Translations under genes and position numbers: made by a program
The notes under the pieces: generated by a model
Seen by the model: the letters and a program-made list of their open reading frames with translations, nothing else
What the model was told of the DNA's origin: nothing
Databases searched by the model: none
Assembly (NCBI GenBank): GCA_002633005.1
Contig: NMRA01000001.1
Coordinates: 2,730,997 to 2,794,996, forward strand
Length of the DNA stretch: 64,000 nucleotides
Reading direction: 5' to 3'
DNA from: Phoronis australis
Taxonomy: Eukaryota > Phoronida > Phoronidae
Shown: positions 1 to 12,300 of the stretch, in pieces
How positions within the stretch are numbered: the stretch's first letter is position 1
Layout: the number at the start of each line of letters is the position of its first letter

Positions 1-3000
1 GGAACACGTTTAAAGTCAATGTTGTACTGAAGAGAAAAGTTGATTGAATGTTTATCAGAATATCAATAATTTCTAAATATCTGAGCATCAGTAGCTAGCC
101 AGAGATTAAACGCGTGATCATCGTGAAAATTTCAAAAACAGGAAAACAAAACATAAAAATGTCAATGAGTTCATATTAACTTGAATGGCTCGTTGTCATT
201 CTCGCATCCCTAGAACAAGATAAAAGAGATTGGTGTTAAATTATTAATCACCAGTTCAACTATACAATAACAGGATTAAGGTTACCTATCAAATCAAATA
301 AGATTTGTAGCAAAGAAACAATTGATCAATTAAAAAGAAGTCCCGTAAAATTCGGTACACCACGGGCCTAATCCATGGAAGGATTTATAACACCTTTCTT
401 GTCGCAAGTCTTATTTATACCTCTGTAACTAGTTAGTTTCTAAATTTAAAAACAGGTTTACATGAGAATGAAAGTTCATGAAAAAGCTCCAAGCTTTTCT
501 CAATTAGTGACACTGACATAACTTTAAGTTACTGTGAAAAAATTCATAACGGTACAACCCCAAGTTGCTAAGCTTACGCATAAATAAGTAATCACTTGGT
601 GAACTCAATGCCTTTTTTCACAGTCCCGAAGGCGAGGTAACATGTACTAATTTATGAGATTGCGAGAATAGCTCTATGTAGCACACATCCACATCCAAGT
701 CTGGCTAAACATCAAAGTCTGCAAAATGTTCGCTTAGTAGTATGGATTGTTCTGACAAACGCAGTTAGGCCACACCGACCATTTTTACCTATGTGAAGAC
801 CCATGAGGGCTAAGCAAATAGAGTGTAACACTACAGCAGATTCATTTCCATGTTGCCCATGATATTTCACAGTAATTGTTACCAGTAAGAAGCTACACAA
901 TCACAAAGAGCCCTGGGGGAATAATTGACTGTTACACATAATGGTATATCCACAGTGATTCAAAGTCTTTGAGCCCATTTATAGGTTACTAACTAAGTCA
1001 CAGCTAGGAGATTCATTCAGAAGTCAGACTGATAAAAACAGCTAGGTATGTGCTTGGTTTGCACTGTAGTTTAAGTTCCATGACAGTTTGGTGCACTGGA
1101 AGTAAGATAATCCATACCGGTACCTATACTAAGACAAATACGGTACCTATACTAAGACAAATAAGGTACAGGCTAATGACATCATTCCCAGACAAAAGAT
1201 TTCAACAATCTCGTAGATAAAAAATATAATGAACCAGCTCATTTGTTAACAAGTTTTATCATTGTCGGGAGGTCAAAGGAGACCATGGGATGGCTCTACA
1301 CCTTTAGCTCATGAAGTCTGCTTAAGATACTTGGTTTTCTAGCTTTGACGTCACTGAACAAGATTGTCAATTTGTAAAAGAATAGCTTGTCATGTCTGTC
1401 TCAAGAGGTTTCTTATGATCCAGATTTTTGATTATTCCAACTCAATTTTTTTAACATTAAAGTAACAATTCACCCAGTTCAGCTGGCTAAAAACAAAAAT
1501 ATAATTAGGTATTTCATTCCCATATATCAGCTTCATAATATTCCTTACCATGATAGTATTCTATTTCCACTAACAAGTTGTTGCGTTTTCAAATTCGTAA
1601 TCTTATTACTGGCCAACCACACACGCAATGCATACACACAGGTTGTTTCCCAATTCACAATTTTCTGATTGGTGAACCCCAGTAATCTCTGAAGCATTTT
1701 CTAGAGTCTTGTTCTTGTTGGCAATGAAAATAGAATCCTACAACAGTAAGGAATATCATAAGCTAACAGGAATAATTCAATTTTTGTTTGTTTCAGCCAG
1801 TTTAACAGGACGAATGCAGCTTAAACCTTAGGATTATACCTTTAACGCACACATCAATTTTTTTGTTTTTCTAAATTTAACAACGGAAGTACGGAAGTTT
1901 AGACGGGACTTGATCCATGTCTGCTACTGTGACAACGTAAAGGAAGCACTGAACATTAATGAGGACTGGTATGGAATATTACATCAACAGTGTTTGTACA
2001 TTGTAACATAATGTAAAACTGTGAATGACAAATGCTGTCATCCTGTAACTGGGGTGACTGATGTCATCCATATCAATTTACTAGGTAATATGCTTACACA
2101 TTCAATGCATGAGTAAGACTGAGCTAACAGCCCTTATTACATTTATTAGCTGTATTACCTTGTAACATAATGTGAATGGTTCCTGCTATCATTCCACAAA
2201 GGAATTCCTACCACGGCACAGTCCAACAGGGATCCCTGTTAGGCTGATCAATATTCATGTGCACTCCAATAGACAGTCTCTGATTGGCTTACAATTGCTA
2301 CTGATGAGTCACTTCCATTCGTGCAGTTGGGCAGTTACCACTAGGCCAATTCAAAGATAGATTCACGACACGCTTTGAGAAAATATTAAAAATAGATTGG
2401 CACTCGCGACTTAAGTGGTGCGTGACATAATGTCCACAAAAAATTTATTTAGTTTACAAGTACTGTAACATTCGTCCTAGTTGGCTTACAAAACACACAA
2501 ACAATTTGCGGTATCAATAAACAGATGGATATTAACGAGGGATAAATAAACAGGATTCAATAGCAGAATAAAGTTCACTCTGTCTTGTAGTTTCCCTGCA
2601 GTTTTCTGTACCAACTAAACACAGTATACATTGCATATAATCTTAGTAAATCAACCATAAGTCATCTTAAGCATACACACAACCTTTCTCGATTTGCTTC
2701 CTTCATTAATAAATGTATGTAGGCCTACGTAATTAAGATCACAACCTGACGCATGATGTGAATGACAAAAATGCTAAAGGCCTACTATTAATTATGCCTC
2801 ATGTCATTAATCAAGTATGTAGACGACGCGCATAAAAATTGTGTTAAAAGCAGGGATAGGGAACTGCAAAACAAGAGAAGGCCTACATGAGTATATTAAA
2901 GTTTTGTAGGAGCTTATATACTAGTTAATGTACGCAGCCAAATATTGACAAAACTATAGATTTTAACTCAAATCTATCAAAAGAAAGCTTGTACAATTTG

Positions 3001-4035
3001 ATTTTGGACTTTATACAAATCTGCTATTAATTGGGTCAACTGACCTCGTTTTAGGAATACTTAAAGCAAAAAAAAAAACAAAACAAAATACATCCACAGC
3101 AAAACAACGGTATCAATAACATGGCCAAATTTCCTTTGATACCAATGTTCTAAATCATTTGATTTTAGTTTCATGCAACTTTAATAAGAACTTTTGAGTT
3201 TTTTTCATAAAAATCATTAATATAAGTCCTATTTTTTAGATCCCCTCACGCACAATACCTTACAGCGTTTTGGAAAACAGTGCACAATGTACTGTGTCTG
3301 AACGTTTCATGAAAATACAGTCAGCCATTTCCGAGATATGATGTAATTGACCGTTTGCCAAACTTGGCCATTTTTTTGGGGGTCCCACACAACCTTAAAC
3401 AGATACGATAACTTACAGTACCCACTTGGATCATTAAGCTGAACAGGGATGGTCTTATAATACTTCTTAAGGTTCGTGTTACAACAATGTTTTGAATGCT
3501 GTCTGCATAATCCGTAACAAAAGCAATAAAAACAAAAGCTTAATTTATGACAAATGTTGGGATTCAGCTTAACCAGCTGTAGTCATCAGTGATAAAACAT
3601 TAATGGTATATTTCAAATGAAATGAAATGATGGCAAGTCCTACGCATTCCCACGGCAATGAGCCTGAAGACATGGAAGGCTGTTGTGCCCAGGGACCTGA
3701 ATAATTTACTTGATGCACTCGTAAAGAGGTAGCGATGAATGGAATACAAGATCTTGTATTGTTCGACATTGTTGCGTATATACAATTCATTATCTAAAGT
3801 AATCTCAAGTGTTTGTCAATTCGCTGTTAAATGGAACGATAATTCCTCAGGTTAGCAAAGCAATACATAAGGATGACTTATTAATCGATTTAAAGAATAT
3901 CCAACCTGCATAAAACCAATTTTAATACACTAGAGAGTATGTACCTTGTAGATGAACCTGTATTGAATACATTCTAGATTGCAGGCATGCAGTTTCTGTG
4001 GTTCTATAGCTAAGGTTATCTAGGACCTTAATAAA
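1..4035. other. Non-coding stretch, no gene recognised
   Basis: No reading frame longer than about 70 codons looks coding on either strand, and I see no plausible splice-flanked exon. The sequence is AT-rich with homopolymer A and T runs. It contains a two-copy 23-bp tandem repeat at 1118-1163 and several palindromic GGCCT or AGGCCTA sites around 2718-2885. Regulatory DNA or untranslated exons cannot be excluded from sequence alone. Confidence 0.5.
1118..1163. repeat. Two-copy 23-bp tandem repeat
   Basis: The unit beginning CGGTACCTATACTAAGACAA occurs at 1118 and again at 1141, so the period is 23 bp. The copies are practically identical, which suggests a recent slippage duplication. A third partial GGTAC follows. 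Confidence 0.8.
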
Positions 4036-4037
4036 AA

Positions 4038-5390
4038 ATTTCAACTCTCAAGTCAAATATCGAAAAAACTATGCTTTGTCAACCATTTAAAAGTACATAG
4101 TTTCTGAAAGAAGAAAAAAACAAGGATTCTAAAAATATGCTTCTTACTACTGTGTCTTTATTATTGCCACCTGACCACGATTTTTAAGTCAAATTTTTTG
4201 TGCAAGAAAGGTACATTCACAGCATTTTACTAAAACTTTTTTTAAATGAAAACTTTACGCTATGTCTCAAAAACGTTGTTAGGAATTTTTGATTATTCAC
4301 TTAGTTTGGGTTTTATGCCATTTTACAAGAGCAACGCAGAGCGTTGAAATGCGCTGACAATTGCACCGTATACGGTATCCTTCTAGGGTTGTTTATTGGT
4401 ACCATAAAGTGGCCAGTAGAGGGCATATATGTAGTATGTTGTACTTTGCAAAATGGAAAGGCATGGTCATTGTCTCCTCAATAGGCTAGGGGCAAAATGT
4501 GAGTGATCTTCATAATACAAGCACATCCTATACATCAGTTGCTTAAAGCACCACAGAAACATAGAATTAAAAACAAATTTACCAACATACGAGATTAGCA
4601 CAGCATTAGAATGCCAGAAACAAATTTCTACTTGGAACTTTTCCTTCATAGTCACGAAGTAACACAAAGTATACACCTGAAGACCTATGAAAATACAGAG
4701 GTCAATGTAAAATACTTAAATTGCCACTAGAGGCATACCGGTAGTCAGAATCATCCTAAAGTCGTCATCGTCNCGTCCTCTACATAGTAAGCATATACAA
4801 AGATACAAAGGCAAGCATAAAAAATTAAAATTGCCACTAGGGGGCACACCGGTAGTCGAATCCGTCCGAAAGTTCGCACATGCCGTCCCATTCATGAATG
4901 GAACATATGTGCCAAATTTCATGAACGTATATCAAAGGGTTTTGGAGATAAAGCAGCGGACGCCGGACGGACGCCACCCGTATGGACGGACGGACGGACG
5001 GAGGTGACGGCATAATGCGTACGCATATAAATATGTGGGCGCATAAAAAGCACAAAACACAAGGCATTTTTGTGAAAAAAACAACCGTCTTATTCATACG
5101 TCACTCATGCGAAAACTAGGCATTTTAAAGCAAATTCCTAAAAGCATTTTTAAGCGTAAAGTTTTCATTTAACAAAGTTTTAGTAAAACTTGGTGGGGGT
5201 TATTTTTCTAATGTACCTTTATTCCACATGAAAACTTGACTTAAAAAAGGTGGTCACGTGTCTATGATAAAGACAGTAGTAAGAAGCATAATTTTAGAAT
5301 CCTTGTTCTTTCTCGTTTCATAAAACGTATACTTTATACTTTTAATGGTTGGCAAAGTAGTTCTTTCAAGATTTGACTTTTAGTATGACA
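4038..5390. repeat. Long inverted repeat split by a pearl-like element
   Basis: The segment at about 4038-4310 reappears in reverse complement at about 5115-5390. Shared blocks include ACAAGGATTCTAAAA, ATGCTTCTTACTACTGT and AAATGAAAACTTTACGC, in the same order on the opposite strand. The arms are diverged by substitutions and small indels. Between them lies a separate repeat element (about 4326-5049) that has copies elsewhere without these arms, so it probably inserted into the centre of an older foldback element. Confidence 0.7.
4326..5049 (+). mobile_element. Pearl-like non-autonomous element, copy A
   Basis: It starts at CAAGAGCAACGCAGAGCGTT, which holds the small hairpin AACGC-AGA-GCGTT. 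A unique block of about 360 bp follows, then tandem core units that each begin near GCCACTAG-GGC, then a GGAC tetranucleotide microsatellite at about 4965-5005. It ends in a palindromic tail around ATATAAATAT followed by GCGCATAAAAA. The same start, order and end occur at 21789-23283 and, inverted, at 40348-41425, which defines the boundaries. This order matches the published 'pearl' elements of bivalves and related Helitron-like DINE elements. No transposase is encoded. An N lies at 4773. Confidence 0.7.
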
Positions 5391-5399
5391 AAAAGCATA

Positions 5400-7740
5400 C
5401 CTATCCAAATGTTGTTTGCCTATACAATAGGCAGCATAGTGAGTTTTAGGTAAAATAGGTGTATAACATTAAAAAAGCCCAAAAAAATTTAGAAGTGAAG
5501 GTTAATGGCATGACCAAACCTTCCAGGCCCTCAATTTCCAGTGCAGTGTCTCACAGCTATAACCCAAATGTCTACAACCACTGTAGTCAACTTACACGGC
5601 TATAACCCAAATGTCTACAACCACTGTAGTCAACTTGCACGGCTCCTTTCAGAGAGCAATGAAAAGCATTGGCAAAACTCACTGAACCGACTGTTACGTT
5701 TGGAATTCATCAAGTGTAAAATTGTGCAAAAAGGAAAGACAAGTGTTTGTCAAATAGAGCATGATGGAAGTGAGGTTGGATAGCAGTTTAACAAACAATG
5801 AAATAATTTACGCGATGCTCAAATCAACATTTACATTCATGTGATTAGTGATCCATAACTTCATACTTGTGTGAAAGTCGATTAATACAGGTTACAGTTT
5901 TTTAGTTGATAAAACGCATCAATTAGCGAAAGCCACTTATTTTCGAAACCATTAAAACGAATGATATTAAACAAATGTCAAGTGAATTTTGCTAAAATCA
6001 GCAAACAGCTTCTCTATACGACATGCATTCACAACAGCAAGGCTCTTGTTCTTTTTTACAATAAGGCACATTGAACCGACTGCGGTAAATTCTCACCCAC
6101 CTTTTACGAATAAATGACCAAATAAAATTTCAATTGTATGGCATATTGTCCTCAATTTGGAATTACATCACCAAGTAAACGAAGCCCCCTCCGTCCCATA
6201 ATGGTGCTTTCCACATGCCGCCCACCCTAGAACAACATGCACAAGTGCAACTTACTCCACTTATTAAGTGGAGCGTCTACACACACACGCACATACATAC
6301 CCAATAACTAGGGTAAGGTGGAAGTTGTCACTCTGTGCGTGACAATGAACACCTATGATGCAAATACAGCACGCAAGAGAAAATCTGTCAGTAGGTAACT
6401 TCAGCTGATAATTACTTGAGCCCTACCCCACTTCTGTGACCACATAGCGATTAGAAGTGGCGCAAGTTACCCTATAACAAGTTACCTTACGTCGATAAGG
6501 TGGAATAAACTGTCACAAGTGATGTTAGTTGCGCTAGTTTAAATAGCGTCCACACAGACCTTACACTTAGTGACAACTCGTTCCTGGTGTAACTTGTTCA
6601 AGGGTAAGTCTGCGTGTGGACGACACTTAAGAGATGTTCGGCTACACAAACATCTTTTTGGTAACTGTCCCATCATCCATGTAAGCATCTGTAGGTCATG
6701 CAAACACAAAGAGATTTCCAAAAGTTAAGAAATAACTGGTGAGAATTTTTTTCATTAAGTAACACAACTGTGAAAATGAACAATATGAAAATGAATAGCG
6801 AAAGACAACCACAAATAAGTCTGTGTTAAAATAGTGGAATTAATATATTAATTGTTGATAGGTGATGAACAGTGCCAACTGTCAAAGTCCCGAGTTAAGC
6901 GGATAATGACTGCAGTCGCATGAGTTGTTGACGTTCATTAGATTCAAGACGTCACACATCAAGGGTAGTATCTCAATATCACATCAGTCTCTTGCAAGAA
7001 ATACTTTCAGTACATAACTTGAGAATTTTTTTCTTAATTGGTTCAATGTATGAGAGTTCTTTCACTTTGGAAAATAAAACTGTGACTCTTTTTAACTATG
7101 TGAGAATCCCATTTTTGACCGAAACAGGACATCTGTTGTAAATTAATTGGTGCTGATAATACCTCCAACGGTGGCAATCACAATTGATTTTCCACGAGCA
7201 AACCTCGTTAGATATGCGAAACCCTTCCGATGCAACATTCGCTAATGATCAAATAATCGTGTTTGTCAGACCGAGATCCTGGAACAAGAATCTCACGCGA
7301 ATAGGTATGCTCATTAATACAGGCCTAATTTGTAGGAACACAAAACCTCCTTACGACGCGTATTGATCTCCAGGTGTGAGCGAGCTGTGCCCTAACCACT
7401 TAAGAGAATACTCGGGACTACTCGCTCTGAAACAGTTCCGACTCTACTCAACAAAAGGCATCCAGCATATGGTGGCGAGACTCTTTCAACAAGACACTAC
7501 TCTGACCAACAGACAAATAGACCAGGTGTGATTTTGACAATGCACTCTACCTCTCAATCCGTATGAGTTAATGACGTCATGAATTTTCATTGCAGGAACG
7601 CATCAGATAACAGATGAAGCGAATAGAACCAGAGGAAGCAAGTTTTCAAAGACAGCCAAGCGTGTGAAGTGTTTGTGAACCGGTATCTCAGAAACCAGAG
7701 GAATTCGCGTAACAATTTTAACAGAAGTTTGCACACATAA
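5400..7740. other. Non-coding stretch upstream of the membrane-protein gene
   Basis: Apart from a two-copy 43-bp tandem repeat at 5555-5640, I see no gene or clear mobile element. It includes the likely promoter and 5' leader of the ORF at 7771, but I cannot identify a TATA box or a first exon with confidence. Confidence 0.4.
5555..5640. repeat. Two-copy 43-bp tandem repeat
   Basis: The block containing AACCCAAATGTCTACAACCA begins its two copies 43 bp apart (this motif is at 5561 and 5604). The copies differ by about one base near the end of the unit (CTTACAC versus CTTGCAC). Confidence 0.85.
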
Positions 7741-7749
7741 ATGAGCTGA
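7741..7749 (+). promoter_or_regulatory. Minimal upstream ORF (ATG-AGC-TGA)
   Basis: A two-codon reading frame, Met-Ser-stop, ends 21 bases before the main ATG at 7771 and in the same frame. Very short uORFs close to a start codon can lower translation or favour reinitiation. The in-frame stop also shows that the long ORF cannot be extended upstream without splicing. It is only relevant if the transcript includes this segment. Confidence 0.4.
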
Positions 7750-7770
7750 CTGCATCAACATAAGCAAACG

Positions 7771-8583
7771 ATGCCGCTACATCCAAACACATGGAAAGAG
7801 ACTAGCTTTGTCAGCATGACAAATTTTTCTGTGCAAGCTCAAAAGCCAGGCTGGCCAACCTCAAGCCAGCACTACACAGACAACGACCCGAAATTTTTCG
7901 GAGACGAGGAAACGAATAAGACCGCGCCCGCCATTGCGGCCATAAGCTGCGTGTTTATGCTGTTCACAATATCGGTGACGGTGGTTGTGCTGGTGTCTTG
8001 TTCCAAGAAGAACACAGTGTTTGCTCAGCAGAAATGTGATGAAGAAGATGTTGAGGATTGGTATGAGTTGGACAGTGTGACTGATGGAGTAGAGACTACA
8101 GACTTGGAAGAAGAAGCCGATGACAAGCACACAATGGAACCAGATGCTTTAGCAAGATCTAAGAAAAGAAGGAAAAGAAGACACATGTCAAGCGAGCGTG
8201 TTGATGAAAAGTCGACTTTAAGGTCAAAATTTCCAGAGAAGAAAACAGCATCAGACCTGGCATCGGAAAATGGAAATTTCTGTGCTAAAAATCGGTGTGA
8301 AGACTTTCAAAAAGTTCTGAAAAAGCAGACAGCTGTACATTACAGCAACGACCATATTGTCTTGGATGTCATAGCAGGCCCGTACACAGAGAACGTCTCG
8401 CAGAAAAAAATGCCTTCTAATAGCAAAACAACATGGAGTCCAACAGGACCGAGTACATCTCTCCTCCCATCTGCGGTCAGAAGTCAATCTTATCAGTCAA
8501 ATTTGGCTAGCCAGTGTATGCTGACCCTACTCCCAAAAAGCAAAACAATGGATGAATTTGATTACATGGATATGCAGTCATGA
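7771..8583 (+). CDS. Unrecognised single-pass membrane protein with SH2-ligand-like tail
   Basis: An uninterrupted ORF of 270 codons, by far the longest single-exon frame in the window. I recognise no family. Residues 1-52 are polar and carry two N-glycosylation sequons (N18-F-S and N49-K-T). Residues about 53-77 are a hydrophobic membrane segment with no cleavable signal peptide before it, so the N-terminus would face outside if those sequons are used. The segment ends in C77-SKK, which fits a positive-inside cytoplasmic tail. The tail is acidic at 90-118, has a strongly basic SKKRRKRRH cluster at 130-138, and is Ser/Thr-rich at 215-245. Y191-S-N fits the Grb2-type SH2 ligand pattern YxN. 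Y265-M-D-M, six residues from the end, fits the PI3-kinase p85 SH2 pattern YxxM. The ATG has A at -3 and an in-frame stop 24 bases upstream. It could instead be the last exon of a larger receptor, for example entering at the AG near 7813. Confidence 0.65.
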   Translation: MPLHPNTWKETSFVSMTNFSVQAQKPGWPTSSQHYTDNDPKFFGDEETNKTAPAIAAISCVFMLFTISVTVVVLVSCSKKNTVFAQQKCDEEDVEDWYELDSVTDGVETTDLEEEADDKHTMEPDALARSKKRRKRRHMSSERVDEKSTLRSKFPEKKTASDLASENGNFCAKNRCEDFQKVLKKQTAVHYSNDHIVLDVIAGPYTENVSQKKMPSNSKTTWSPTGPSTSLLPSAVRSQSYQSNLASQCMLTLLPKSKTMDEFDYMDMQS

Positions 8584-8908
8584 CAAGCGCTCGTGCCTTT
8601 CTGTATTCTGGAGTAGTTTCTGACTACAGGAATACGAGCAAGTTTTTTAAAAACACATGCAACATACCTATATGTCAAGAGTCACTTCATGACAAAGTTA
8701 GTCAATTGCGGTAACATGACATTGACATATCGCTAGTTTGTATACTTGGAAAGAATAATGAACAACCACAGTCATCCATAACAAAAAGGTTGTTTCTTGG
8801 ATCCTGTAAATTTAGGGCATGTTAAAAAAAAGAGTGCAGGTGGTCTGATGTTGTTCGGTGTGCATCAGATGTGTGCAGGCCTCATGATTGGGCCCACTGC
8901 ACAAAACG

Positions 8909-8953
8909 CCCGAGCTAAAAACACCCGAGCTATAAACACCCGAGCTAAAAACA
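8909..8953. repeat. Three-copy 15-bp tandem repeat
   Basis: Three consecutive units of CCCGAGCTAAAAACA lie head to tail, the middle one with a single A-to-T change. Just downstream the pattern breaks into ACAAGAGCCC. Confidence 0.85.
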
Positions 8954-8964
8954 CAAGAGCCCTG

Positions 8965-9240
8965 TTATAGATTAACAGGTTCTATGTGAAGGAAGTTTAC
9001 AAGGCTGCCCTTCTCCTTCAACAAGACAGTCAGACTTTTCCATTTGTGGCCATGCACTATATGTTGTAGGCATGTAACAATACCATCCAGTGGGTTACAC
9101 CTTACTAGTAGCCTATAAAAACCTGGGTAAGACTCTACCAGGTGCTTAGGGGTTTCAACATCAGTACCACACTCAGGGAACACTGGGCCCTCATATACCC
9201 AGTGATGGGCCTATGTTGGGTGAGGGTATGTAAGATCATG
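8965..9240 (-). pseudogene. Possible retroelement fragment (zinc-finger-like tail of a reverse transcriptase ORF)
   Basis: On the minus strand one frame reads PECGTDVETPKHLVE followed by a hydrophobic helix. It resembles the CxxCG-ETxxHL zinc-binding tail found after the reverse transcriptase domain of many non-LTR elements. The first expected cysteine is replaced by other residues, and a stop interrupts the frame just upstream at about 9216. No reverse transcriptase or endonuclease core is present. I read it as a decayed remnant, and similarity by chance is possible. Confidence 0.35.
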
Positions 9241-9310
9241 TATAACTTATTCATGTTATTGAATGTTGCAAAATGAGTCTGAAGTCTCATAAATAAAGAA
9301 TAAGACACTA

Positions 9311-12300
9311 AAAGAAAGTATATGTCTCCATTTCCTCAGTATTCCAATGCCAAAAAGGTAATTAAGCCACGTAGCCTTATAAAACCTTACCATGGTAGTG
9401 CATGATTTCCATTACCAATAAGAACATCAAAACTATCAGAGACTGAAGAAAATGCTGTAGAATGCGGTTGGCCAAACCTAAAATTTGAAAACAGCGCATG
9501 CATATACCTCCTGTGAGTGTGAGTTGAGTGTCCAGCTCATTCAACACTTCAAGATGGGATATGCCTGGCTATGTTTTTAAACCCTAAGGTGGTGCGGTTA
9601 AGAATTTAACAAAGACAAAGCAGTGAAATGTTATTTTACGGAACTGTCAAGTTGAATGTTTAAAGGCAAAAAGTAGCAAAAAGTTGTTCAAGTGTTAGTT
9701 GTTTTGCAATAGCGTCTAAGTTTTAAACTTTGCCGGGACACCAGATGATAAGAGTATCTTGTAACGTTACCAAGAGTTAACACGCAAACTGGGCAGGATT
9801 TGAACAAGGACGATTTCAGTGATATTTAAAATTCTTTGGTAACACCATGCTGTAAGGTGGGATCGTCAAATCCAATATTGCTCAGTGTCAATTAACGAAA
9901 GTTAACGTATTCCATCTTCGTTAACTCTACCAGTCTTGACCACCAGAACTCGAAATTGGGTCAAACAGACCTTGCTTTTGTGCACTTAATACACAAGAAT
10001 TGTACACCTAATGCTGCCTATTGAAATGTTGAGATGCAAGGGGGTAAATAAGTTCATTTTTCGCAATAAAATATAACACTTTTGTTGGCTTTTAATCAGA
10101 GTTAAATGTACCAGGGCTATTGCACTAAGCCACCAATTGTTTAATTTTAAATGGACTTCCAAGGTAGGTTGCCTTAATTTCGACACAATTTGTGGAGCAA
10201 CACCTGTCATGATTTTGTCGAGATTTAGCTAGTAGCAGTTTTGGATACCAAATTGCCCTAAAATTTTTTACTATGTCCAGTTTAATTCCAAACCTACCTT
10301 AAATAATAAAAGTCATTAAATGTGAAAAAATTAAGTTAGCCCAAACATTGAAAGACAACTGAATGTTCTACAAGGCAGTACCCAAAAAATTTAAAAGAAA
10401 TTAAAATTGGCGAAGTTAACTCAAAGATTTTCTGCAATTTTCCACATCTCAGACAAGGGAAAAGTGACAGAAAATTGGACTTCACCTTATTAAAAATGAG
10501 TAAAATGACATTTTCGAAGACATGAACGCATGAAACAATAGCATTTCAGAAAAATCAATTTTCGTGACACGTCAAGTTCCCATTATAATTCATTTTACCT
10601 GCAGACTTTCACACACATACAGTGAAACCAATATTTATTATTACACAATAACTGACACTTCTGTCCTGTGATTGGCTGAAATGCGGTGCAACTTCCAACA
10701 TAGCACAATATTGACCAAGTTGGTGTGGAATATCACTTCATTCATGCCCGAACCACAGGTGTCACTATTCACAATCTGACCAATCAGACGACACAGAAAC
10801 ATAAGTCCTGGCCATGATAGAGGAGATGATGTCATTACATCAAAGCAGATAAGAACATGTGAATCTAATAAGACAAAAATATGAGGAAAGAAGCATTAGT
10901 GAACATGTAATAAGAATATAGACCAAAGTCTCCTGCATAACAGGTCACATGGTCTTCGAGAAAGCAATATTGACCTTGGCCTTTGACCTCGAGCAACATT
11001 GCTCTCCTTCCGTCCATATGGCCTGAAAAACTCGTGTGATTGGCCCATAATGACTAAAACCATATTGTCATGAGTACTGGCTCATTAAAGGGTAACATAA
11101 CCTTAATTTTTTCTTGAAAATGTCTCTGATCAATTTGACATATTCCAATACTATGAAGGAATTTCAGACCTTTTTGATCAATCTCCATCAAAATGAATAT
11201 AGTAAAAACATACCAATTCTCCAAATTGGATATGTGCCACAGTGAGCAATTTCCGGACATATCAGCCCATCCAATAAAGCTGCGTTATCTCTTTTTGTCA
11301 TTCTCTAAGCTCGAGGGCCGAGACGCCTTCTAATTTTCAATGACAGCCCTGATACAAAACAATTTGCCAGAAACGAGCAGCATAACTAACACAACAGCAG
11401 TTCAACTGCTCAGACATTGTTTGCATTGTGCAACTTGCTGACTGCACCACGCCGCTGGTTTAAAAATTACTTAATTTAATTTCTTACAAAAACCAACCAA
11501 AAAGGTTCAAGACACCTTTCACAGACATAAAATACGTGTAATCGACTAAAACCGCATAAAAATGGCAACAGCCCCTCCAAGAATGATTTCCTATTTCATA
11601 ATTAGATTTTAGCTTACAATTTTACAAGAAAATAAACATTTTAACACTTCAAATTTTACGCACATTCCACGTTACCAGAGACGAATGGAGTCCTGAAGTA
11701 TATTCTTTTTTGAAAAAAAAAACCAGGCACATAGCTCAGAATTGTCCAGTACAGTACAAGTGCCAGTCCCCATAACTAAGCCTTAGCAGCAAAGTTCTCG
11801 ATGCAAGTTTAACCACAATTCTTCAAGTAATTTCGACAAGTGCTAAAACTACGATAGTTCTACCTGCCTACAAAAATCAAATTTTCCCAGGTGTTTTTCT
11901 GTGACGGTCACGGAATGCAAACCTTGCTGCCAGCAGAGTATAACTTTAGAACTCGACAACAAATCCACTTGTCGGACATAGTGTGTGCTAAATAGCTGAA
12001 GAATTATGATACCTAGTATCTCAACAGGTTAAGTGGCAAGCGATTTAATAAGCAATGTTCGCTTCATTTCAAGTATGCTTTCAAGACGACTGCAACTATG
12101 AAGTCCACCATTAGCTAGACCTGTAAAGTGCTAGTTGAAATGGATTCTGCAATTAATGAATCACCAAGGAATGACGCGGCGGCACGCGCTAGGAAGGCAT
12201 CGTAATAACATCCAGCATAGATTGTATTATAAAGAACCTCAGTTCACACTGTATTCCAGCATGTAATAATGGTGTCCGTATTTTGAGAACCAGTTTTCTC

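Larger units (their letters stand above)
8584..9310 (+). other. Probable 3' untranslated region of the 7771 gene
   Basis: The first consensus AATAAA after the stop is at 9292-9297, with no earlier AATAAA, so the transcript probably runs to about 9310. The region carries a three-copy 15-bp tandem repeat and an antisense retroelement remnant. The polyadenylation assignment is an inference. Confidence 0.35.
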
